A stretch of DNA of 64,000 bases, taken from NCBI GenBank assembly GCA_016841725.1, contig JAENYP010000001.1:124001-188000 (forward strand), in the 5' to 3' direction. This stretch comes from Thermincola carboxydiphila (GTDB taxonomy: Bacteria > Bacillota > Thermincolia > Thermincolales > UBA2595). Positions 58,094 to 64,000 of the stretch are shown here, piece after piece; within the stretch, counting starts at the first letter, position 1, and each line of letters opens with the position of its first letter. The position numbers were made by a program, and so were the translations under genes. Under the pieces are notes generated by a model that made no database searches, was not told the origin of the DNA, and saw nothing but the letters and a program-made list of their open reading frames with translations.

Positions 58094-58372
58094 ATGTCTC
58101 TTATCTGCCTCCATGATAAAAACAAGCACTTCAGCAACAACCTGGTAAAGTTCCGGCGGAATCTCCTGACCCGGGTCCAGACACGATAAAGCCTCAGCCA
58201 AAACGGGGTCCTTTTCCACCGGGATATTATTTTCCTCTGCCATTTCAAGTATTTTTTTGGCAATATAACCCTGTCCGGCAGCCAATACCCGCGGTGCGTT
58301 CATATTTTCCCTGTCATATCCCAGCGCAATGGCCTTTTTCTCTCTGTCTACGGGCATCTTTGGCTTCTCCAT
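58079..58372 (-). CDS. FlhB C-terminal-domain-like protein (YlqH type)
   Basis: 97 residues corresponding to the cytoplasmic domain of FlhB: KKAIALGYDRENMNAPRVLA, AAGQGYIAKKILEMAEENNI, PVEKDPVLAEALSCLDPGQE and IPPELYQVVAEVLVFIMEAD. The autocleavage motif NPTH of true FlhB is absent (NMNAPRVLA here), as in other stand-alone homologues. ATG at 58372 has a GGGAAGG-type site six bases upstream. It follows the FliK-like gene, the same order as ylqG-ylqH in Bacillus subtilis. Possible role in substrate switching of the flagellar export apparatus. Confidence 0.88.
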   Translation of the reverse strand: MEKPKMPVDREKKAIALGYDRENMNAPRVLAAGQGYIAKKILEMAEENNIPVEKDPVLAEALSCLDPGQEIPPELYQVVAEVLVFIMEADKRHKKGC

Positions 58373-58477
58373 CTCATCCCTTCCCCTTTCAGGATTACCG
58401 CTTCTTTTATTGTATCTTTCTGTAAAACTCAACTTCTATGTTCCTGTAAAACTTAATTTACTATGTTCCTGTTAATC

Positions 58478-60397
58478 TCAAACCCTCAGGTTAACCTGAA
58501 ACATCCCTGACATATCGTTATCATCCTGCATAAACAGGTCCTGTTCCTGCTTATCAACCCTGCTGTCAAGCATCTTTACAGTATAGCTCATATCCTCCAA
58601 ACGCCTGGCCAGAATGCCTTTTAACTTATCGATGGTATTACAGGATTGCTCGTCCCGAGTCACAAAACCAAGGGTAAGGCTCCTTTCAGCAACCTGTATT
58701 TCACACCTGACCAACCCCATACTCAGAGTATTAAGCTTGACTTCCACCCTGCACGACGTAAAATCCTGCTTCCGGTTTTTCTTGTCATAACGGTAGTTGA
58801 CCAGCAGCCTCAGGGGTTCCTGTCTATCCTCAAAGTTAATGGTGGAATACATCAGCAGGGTATTATCCCTGTTCACCTCTACCCTGCTATTAAAATCCCT
58901 GATAAACTCCAGCCTGTCAGTAATACTTTTGGTAAGCTGCAGCAATTCGCTGTGTTCAGGCCCACCTTTTTCAGCTAACAGCTCTGACAGTTTTTCGGCC
59001 AGTGAGGTAATCAGCGCTTTTTGCCCCTGACCCCCTGCCTCTCTAAGCACCGCCAGTATCTGAGAATAAACCTGCTCAGTTTTTGTGCCTAAATCCGGCA
59101 TTTCACCTTGAGCCACTCCTGAACCCGCCACCTCATTTGGAGCCAATCCAATCTGTGGTGTTCCGCTTGGTGCTGTGCTGTTTGGCATTGTTCCACTTGG
59201 CGCCGTTGGGTTTTGCTGCATCCCCGGTTGTTGGACCTCGCTTTGGGCCATTTCACCCTGCAGCGTTGTTCCTTGTGGCGCACCGGCCTGTGGCACACTG
59301 GTTTGCGCCGTTCCTGGCTGAGGCGCTCCACTTTGCGCTGTCCCTGGCTGCTGCGCTCCGGTTTGGACTGTCCCTGACTGTGCAGTCCCGCTTTGCACCG
59401 TTTCAGTTTGCGCCGTCCCTGGCTGCTGCGCTCCGGTTTGCACCGTCCCGGTTTGGACTGTCCCTGGTTGTGTTGTCCCTGGCTGTATTGTCCCTGGCTG
59501 TACTGTCCCTGGCTGTATTGTCCCTGGCTGTACTGTCCCTGGCTGTGCTGTCCCTGGCTGTGCCGACCCTGGCTGTGCTGCCACAGACTGCTGAATGCCG
59601 CTTTGACCGGCACTCTGTTGATTCTGCTGCAGCGGATACTGCAGTTCCGACGTTCCCGGACGGCTGGCGGCTGGGTTTCCGGAACGGCCGGCCTGAAGGG
59701 AAAAAAGATCGGCCAGCTTAGCAGCAATGGTCTCCGGACCGTCTGCAGAATTCAACACAAAATTTCTGAGAACCTGGTGCAATGCTTCGGCGAGCCTGGC
59801 TAGCTGTGTTCCGGGACCGGCTCCTGCAGCCAGCTTCTGGTTGTAAACTGACATCTGAAGCAGTTCATCCGACAGGAACCTGATATCTGTCAGCAGTTCC
59901 CTGGTAAACCGGTACATTTCCCTGTTAAGCGGTATGCCGTTATGATGCATAAATACCGGAACCCTCATATCACCTTCCGGAATGCCCTGCGAACCTGCAA
60001 ATGCCGCCAGTTTCCTTACAGTCTCCGGTGTAAGTGGCATTTCCTGTCTGATCATTTCAGTAACCAGGCGGATATTGGCTTCATTAACTTGAAGTCCCAA
60101 ATCCCTAAGGACCTTACTGAGAAATTCGGCATTCCCCTGACTGCTGTCCAGCAGCTTTAGGACAATCCGCCCGTTTTTCTCCCCTTCAACCAGGCACTTA
60201 ATATTAACCCCAGGCGGCACTTCCGATTCCAGACGGGCAATTAGTTCCTTGCCCTGATATGACAATACAGCCATATTATCCCTGACTTCTTTTACCAAAA
60301 CACTGATAACCTGCCCGGGAATCAGTTGAATTGAATCGGCTCTGCCTGTTTCATGAAGCAGTTTAAAAATCACCTGACCGATATCAAAAGCCTTCAT
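58478..60397 (-). CDS. FliK-like / YlqG-type protein with QPGT minisatellite
   Basis: 639 residues. N-terminal domain (about 1-235) with IQLIPGQVISVLVKEVRDNM and NGIPLNREMYRFTRELLTDI; then a long low-complexity region (about 265-430) of five-residue QPGT(A/V/I) and QTGT(V/A) repeats; then a C-terminal domain (about 520-639) with EPLRLLVNYRYDKKNRKQDF and LGFVTRDEQS that resembles FliK/flagellar hook-length control C-termini. Stop is followed by spacing without clear hairpin. The pairing with an FlhB-C-like gene supports a link to flagellar export; the repeat could act as a molecular ruler or a flexible tether. Confidence 0.8.
   Translation of the reverse strand: MKAFDIGQVIFKLLHETGRADSIQLIPGQVISVLVKEVRDNMAVLSYQGKELIARLESEVPPGVNIKCLVEGEKNGRIVLKLLDSSQGNAEFLSKVLRDLGLQVNEANIRLVTEMIRQEMPLTPETVRKLAAFAGSQGIPEGDMRVPVFMHHNGIPLNREMYRFTRELLTDIRFLSDELLQMSVYNQKLAAGAGPGTQLARLAEALHQVLRNFVLNSADGPETIAAKLADLFSLQAGRSGNPAASRPGTSELQYPLQQNQQSAGQSGIQQSVAAQPGSAQPGTAQPGTVQPGTIQPGTVQPGTIQPGTTQPGTVQTGTVQTGAQQPGTAQTETVQSGTAQSGTVQTGAQQPGTAQSGAPQPGTAQTSVPQAGAPQGTTLQGEMAQSEVQQPGMQQNPTAPSGTMPNSTAPSGTPQIGLAPNEVAGSGVAQGEMPDLGTKTEQVYSQILAVLREAGGQGQKALITSLAEKLSELLAEKGGPEHSELLQLTKSITDRLEFIRDFNSRVEVNRDNTLLMYSTINFEDRQEPLRLLVNYRYDKKNRKQDFTSCRVEVKLNTLSMGLVRCEIQVAERSLTLGFVTRDEQSCNTIDKLKGILARRLEDMSYTVKMLDSRVDKQEQDLFMQDDNDMSGMFQVNLRV
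59435..59583. repeat. Coding minisatellite of about 15-bp units
   Basis: On the minus strand each unit encodes QPGTx or QTGTx. The purest tract repeats CCAGGGACA with a six-base variable part. Decayed units extend to about 59100. Since the unit is a multiple of three, copy changes keep frame. Confidence 0.85.
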
Positions 60398-60440
60398 CTG
60401 CCGTCACCGCCTGACAAAGTATGTTATAAACCAACTTCCC

Positions 60441-60737
60441 CTAAACACGCCAGTGAATTACCCTGGACCTCTGGTAAAATTCGTCTCCCCGGAGACATTT
60501 CAGATAATAAAGCAGTTCTTCCGTTTCGGGATAGAACTGAACCATAAATGGTTCGGTATCGTGAAAATAATGCAGAGACCTGAGCACATCTGCCAGCAGC
60601 CGTTCACATCCCGGCTCATATTCAAGCCCTTCTTCCAGCATCAGGTCATAGGCCCACCATCCGGTATCCTCCCGGGAAGCCTCACCTGCAAGCATTTTTT
60701 CTAATTGTTCCACGACTAACTTCCTGGTCACCTTCAC
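60441..60737 (-). CDS. Hypothetical protein (98 aa)
   Basis: Unrecognised. Acidic and helical: VKVTRKLVVEQLEKMLAGEA, SREDTGWWAYDLMLEEGLEY, EPGCERLLADVLRSLHYFHD and an end YLKCLRGDEFYQRSRVIHWR. The pattern resembles colicin-immunity-like small proteins. A GTG at 60737 has GGGGTG seven bases before it; an ATG five codons upstream is too near its site. Confidence 0.65.
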   Translation of the reverse strand: MKVTRKLVVEQLEKMLAGEASREDTGWWAYDLMLEEGLEYEPGCERLLADVLRSLHYFHDTEPFMVQFYPETEELLYYLKCLRGDEFYQRSRVIHWRV

Positions 60738-60773
60738 AAGCAAACACCCCATGCTCCTATTACCGTACCCCTA

Positions 60774-61349
60774 TTACCGGCTAATCCCCAGGTAAAGGCT
60801 AATAAAGAAAAAAATAACCAAGGCCACACCGATAACAAAAAATGACAACATATAATTACTCTTCCAGGACAATAATTTTTTGTCATATTCCAACAGCGTA
60901 TTTTGGGTAACATCATCGGTTTTTACACCCTCAACAAGCTCTAAAACCCTGTTAATGGTATCACGGTTCTCAACCCTTAATGGATTGATATCAAAGTCTA
61001 CCCCCATCGTCTTATCCTCCTGTGCAAAACGCGCAGTCATCAGGTATCCGGCCCGGGTCGACTGCAAGCTGATCCCTCTTACAAGTTCCAGAGGAATCTC
61101 CAATTCTGTTACCCGAATTGCCGGAAAAGTGAAGTAAAGCTGTTTCCTTGAAAGTTTCAGATTACTCCCTAAAATTTCAAGCCTCTGGGTATGTATTTTG
61201 GTAACCTGGCTGGCTACAGACCACAATACCACCGACATCAGGGCAAAATTAAGCGAATAAAGCACCCCCAGCGGCATTGTATAATCCAGAACATAGGCGC
61301 CACCGAGGAATAAAACAAACGGAAAAACAATTAAAATCACCAACAGCAC
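60774..61349 (-). CDS. Hypothetical membrane protein (191 aa)
   Basis: Two N-terminal helices (about 2-20 and 27-46), a soluble domain with strands (QLYFTFPAIRVTELEIPLEL, AGYLMTARFAQEDKTMGVDF) and one C-terminal helix (SFFVIGVALVIFFFISLYLG). The central domain looks like a bacterial PH-type domain (YdbT-like). GTG at 61349 has GGAGGG eight bases upstream. Confidence 0.7.
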   Translation of the reverse strand: MLLVILIVFPFVLFLGGAYVLDYTMPLGVLYSLNFALMSVVLWSVASQVTKIHTQRLEILGSNLKLSRKQLYFTFPAIRVTELEIPLELVRGISLQSTRAGYLMTARFAQEDKTMGVDFDINPLRVENRDTINRVLELVEGVKTDDVTQNTLLEYDKKLLSWKSNYMLSFFVIGVALVIFFFISLYLGISR

Positions 61350-61565
61350 TTATAAATCCCTCCTGACCAACTAACCCCTGCTTAGTATATTTTAGCACCC
61401 TAATACAAGTTAGTAAAAATTATTTTAAAAATTTTTAAAAATTTTTATCACCCATGACACCTTTCGACATGCTTTTTACCATATATTGTATATAATTAAA
61501 AATGCCTTCCGTTTTACCATTTTTGTACTGTTTTTATATTTTTATCCTTTGGAGGTGTTTTGTTC

Positions 61566-62300
61566 TTGTTTTTCCGTAATAAACCATCTGCCTGTCCGGA
61601 AGTCAGGAGACAGACCATAGCTGTCTGGAGCCCTGGAGGAAACAATACGTCAGTTGTCAGCCTTTCCCTTGCCAAAAACATATCTGCATATACAGGCACA
61701 GTTCTGGTGGAACTCCCCTGCCTGGGAATCCCTCACCTTGCTATTGAATCGGGCCTGATGGACCGGAGCAAGCATGTTGACGCCGCTCTTCTGGAATATG
61801 AACGGAAAGGAAACAGCCCCATAGATTTTTGTATCGACGCCGGTCAAAACCTGGCCCTTCTTGCAGCAAATCCCTATGCCCTTCCGGATCACCCTGTGGT
61901 ACATAAAATTAGCGCTCCCGAAACGCTGCAGAATTTTCCCGAATTCTGTGTCACCCAAGCCCGCAAAAACAGTTACCGGGTAGTCATTTTTGACTGTCAG
62001 GGAGTGCTGGCATCACCAATGACCTTCTATGCGCTCAGGCTGGCAGACACAATTATTCTGGTTGTCGAGCGGCCCTCAGACATCGCCTGGACACTGTTAA
62101 ATAAGAAACGGCTCACTGAAGGTTACAATATTGCTGCCAATGCCTTTGTTGCCTCTGCCATGGATGACAGGTATCTGGGGGAAATCAGCGAGGTTCTGGA
62201 ATGTCCCGTGCTTCCTGTTGCCAAATTAGCCAATCTTGTTGTATCGGAAAAGGCGGGCACCTCCACTGTCCTGCCTAGGAAGGAGGTGGCCGCGACATGA
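61566..62300 (+). CDS. CpaE/TadZ-like protein with degenerate Walker A
   Basis: ParA/MinD-fold protein of Tad/Flp pilus operons, which positions the pilus machine. The deviant Walker A motif should read KGGxGKT; here it is AVWSPGGNNTSVVSLSLAKN, with no Lys, so ATP hydrolysis is doubtful. The Walker A' strand VVIFDCQGVLASP and the switch region RLADTIILVVERPSD remain. TTG at 61566 has GGAGGTG eight bases upstream. Overlaps the CpaF gene by 4 bases. Confidence 0.8.
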   Translation: MFFRNKPSACPEVRRQTIAVWSPGGNNTSVVSLSLAKNISAYTGTVLVELPCLGIPHLAIESGLMDRSKHVDAALLEYERKGNSPIDFCIDAGQNLALLAANPYALPDHPVVHKISAPETLQNFPEFCVTQARKNSYRVVIFDCQGVLASPMTFYALRLADTIILVVERPSDIAWTLLNKKRLTEGYNIAANAFVASAMDDRYLGEISEVLECPVLPVAKLANLVVSEKAGTSTVLPRKEVAAT

Positions 62301-63673
62301 CCCTTGTCCCTTTTAAGCCTTATGAACACCGGCCGGCCGCTCCGGAACCCTCCGGTGAGCATGATATCCCCTATGCAGAGGCTTTTTTCAAGACTGCAGA
62401 CCAGGTCAGGCATTACCTCCGGGATAGCCATTCACATCTTTTCGCCAAATCCCTGATGTCCCGGGAGAGCCGCCAGGAGTTAATGCTCATTATAGCAGAC
62501 TATATCAGGGAAAATAACGATCTCCACATACCGGGCATTCCCCTGGAAAAAACGGTCCAGGCCCTGCAAAATGAGATTGTTTACATCGGACCGGTACAGG
62601 CAGCCCTTGATGATCCCTCTGTGTCTAATATTGAAATCAATGGGCCCTATGATATTTATTTGGAGACAAACGGTGAGGAAGTGTACCGGCCCGACCTTGC
62701 CTTCAGGGATGAAGACCACCTATACCGGGTAATTGACAAAATGCTGCTGCCAATGGGCAAAAGCCTGACTGCTAATGAACCTCACATTGATTCACAGTTT
62801 GAGGGTTTCCGAATCTGTGCCATATTGGGCAGGGACAAGGGAGGTATTTCCAGCAACGGGCCTGCGGTTTCAATACGCAAATTCTCCCCGGACATCCTTA
62901 CAGATGAGCATTTGATTGAAAGCGGTTCCCTAAGTCCGGAAATAATCGACTTTTTACGTGATGCCGTTCCCGGGGGAAGTAACATTATTATCGGCGGCTC
63001 CACCAATTCCGGCAAGACAACTACCCTGATCAGGCTGCCTCTTTACCTGGACCAGCACGAACGGATAATTACCATTGAAGACTCACCTGAGATGATGCTC
63101 CGCAGCAAACGGGCTTACAGGGAATACCGGAATATAGTAGCCCTGGAAACCAAGTATCATGAAAAACCCGCCAGGAGGTATGACATTGCCAAACTGACAG
63201 GTGTAAGCCTGCGCATGCGCCCTTTTAAAATAATCATCGGGGAAGTCCGCTTCAGTGAAGCCGCCAGACAGGCCCATGAAGCCATGAACACCGGGCACGC
63301 CCTTTATATGACCATCCACTGCAGTTCAGCCCGTCATGCCGCTATCAGGATTGTCCAGCTGGCAGGTGACGGGTACAATGACGACGTTATCGCCGCTCAA
63401 CTGGCAGACAATGTGGATCTGATTATGTTCCAGCAGAAAATCAGGACACAGAGAATAATTACCGAGATTTGTGAACTGGTCGGGTATGACGGCGCAAAAA
63501 AACCATTGGTCAACTCGCTCTTCCGGTGGCAGAAAACCGGTGAAAAAGACGGCAGGGTAACCGGAGTCCACCAAAGGACAGGAGTAATCTCGGCAACCCT
63601 GGCAGAGAAATGGCGGAACAACCTGATTCCTGAAAGTAATATCAGCAAATGGCTGACCTTTCCGGAGACCTGA
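62297..63673 (+). CDS. cpaF: CpaF/TadA-type pilus assembly ATPase
   Basis: 458 residues. N-terminal domain (EKTVQALQNEIVYIGPVQAA), then the motor with Walker A IIGGSTNSGKTTTLIRLP near residue 240, the Asp box ERIITIEDSPEMMLRSK, Walker B PFKIIIGEVRFSEAARQAHE and the His box MTIHCSSARHAAIR. Powers Tad/Flp pilus assembly. The start overlaps the CpaE-like stop (ATGA), so translation is coupled. Confidence 0.93.
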   Translation: MTLVPFKPYEHRPAAPEPSGEHDIPYAEAFFKTADQVRHYLRDSHSHLFAKSLMSRESRQELMLIIADYIRENNDLHIPGIPLEKTVQALQNEIVYIGPVQAALDDPSVSNIEINGPYDIYLETNGEEVYRPDLAFRDEDHLYRVIDKMLLPMGKSLTANEPHIDSQFEGFRICAILGRDKGGISSNGPAVSIRKFSPDILTDEHLIESGSLSPEIIDFLRDAVPGGSNIIIGGSTNSGKTTTLIRLPLYLDQHERIITIEDSPEMMLRSKRAYREYRNIVALETKYHEKPARRYDIAKLTGVSLRMRPFKIIIGEVRFSEAARQAHEAMNTGHALYMTIHCSSARHAAIRIVQLAGDGYNDDVIAAQLADNVDLIMFQQKIRTQRIITEICELVGYDGAKKPLVNSLFRWQKTGEKDGRVTGVHQRTGVISATLAEKWRNNLIPESNISKWLTFPET

Positions 63674-63733
63674 CCGGAATATGCATTTGGCAAAGCAAAT
63701 CTTTACCGCGAAAATCTTTTCGGAGGTGATTAC

Positions 63734-64000
63734 ATGCTGCTACTGCCGCCTGTTTTGGTACTAAGCTGGTTAGGCCTGGTTTACTGGCTTTTTATAAAGA
63801 AAAATAATGACGACAAATTAAATATCAGGCACAGGCTAAACCGCCTGATGGGATACCACAACATCAGCGCTTATGCCGGCACAGCAGGCTGGAATATAAC
63901 ATCACGGGAATTCTGGGGAATAGTGATATTTGCTGTTACCACCGGATTATTGCTCTCCGCAGCTTTTAGAAATCCCCTGATAATCCTGGCCGGAATTCTG
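63734..64000 (+). CDS. TadB-like pilus membrane protein (partial, runs off the right edge)
   Basis: ATG at 63734 with GGAGGTG six bases upstream. Begins MLLLPPVLVLSWLGLVYWLF (membrane helix) then KLNIRHRLNRLMGYHNISAY and a second helix (FWGIVIFAVTTGLLLSAAF). The layout and position after cpaF match the TadB/GspF-type inner-membrane component. 89 residues are visible. Confidence 0.75.
   Translation, partial: MLLLPPVLVLSWLGLVYWLFIKKNNDDKLNIRHRLNRLMGYHNISAYAGTAGWNITSREFWGIVIFAVTTGLLLSAAFRNPLIILAGIL

Noticed and set aside
58079-58372. Truncated flhB
   Set aside because: Stand-alone FlhB C-terminal homologues of this length are a normal family in Firmicutes, with their own start signals.
59083-59803. 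Three long frames in other readings of the repeat region
   Set aside because: They are frame shadows of the 15-bp repeats and lack start signals.

Overview
The window looks like chromosome from an anaerobic, spore-forming, flagellated Firmicute of the Peptococcaceae / Desulfotomaculum-Pelotomaculum type. This is inferred from gene content: a YtxC-type sporulation protein, a DUF1657 protein, a B12-dependent class II ribonucleotide reductase, YlqH/YlqG-like flagellar proteins, strong GGAGG ribosome sites and many TTG/GTG starts. No taxon was looked up.

Layout. 1-3.4 kb: a glutamine-synthetase-family gene (cut by the window edge), a solute-binding protein without a signal peptide, an orphan OmpR-type regulator with Glu at the phospho-acceptor position, and ytxC. 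3.55-17.9 kb: a 14.3-kb element integrated in tRNA-Val(GAC), bounded by a perfect 50-bp repeat. It carries a tyrosine integrase, phage-type regulators, an initiator-like gene with origin-like repeats, a small-terminase-like gene, five tandem short paralogues and two large virion/polyvalent-type proteins. I find no large terminase, portal, capsid or tail gene, so it reads as a phage satellite or a heavily reduced prophage. 18-24 kb: MacB-type exporter, XRE regulator, small proteins, MscS channel, and an SPFH protein with a ribbon-helix-helix partner.

24-42.5 kb is the most interesting metabolic locus. A leftward operon (two TPR proteins and an amidohydrolase) faces a long rightward run: a DHQ-synthase-II-like enzyme and a MJ0400-type aldolase, the pair that makes 3-amino-4-hydroxybenzoate in grixazone-type pathways. 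It continues with a branched-chain-type ABC transporter (livH is broken by an in-frame TAA), two orphan proteins, two PaaK-like adenylating enzymes, an SsuABC-like transporter and a third PaaK-like enzyme. Aldolase + cyclase + ligases + amidohydrolase is the gene set expected for a benzoxazole or amide built from 3-amino-4-hydroxybenzoate.

43-49 kb: NrtR-type regulator with a perfect operator, nicotinate phosphoribosyltransferase, and a SWIM/SNF2 pair. 49-52.4 kb: three roughly 1-kb cassettes of toxin-antitoxin or orphan genes, each bounded by a decayed copy of the 3' end of the neighbouring tRNA-Leu(UAA). 52.4-56.2 kb: tRNA-Leu, Cys, Gly, Phe, Asp and Val genes, the ribonucleotide reductase and spermidine synthase. 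56-64 kb: stress and PRC-barrel proteins, FlhB-C-like and FliK-like proteins (the latter with a 15-bp coding minisatellite), and the start of a Tad/Flp pilus operon whose CpaE-like protein lacks the Walker lysine. All functions are from motif recognition by eye; no database search was run.
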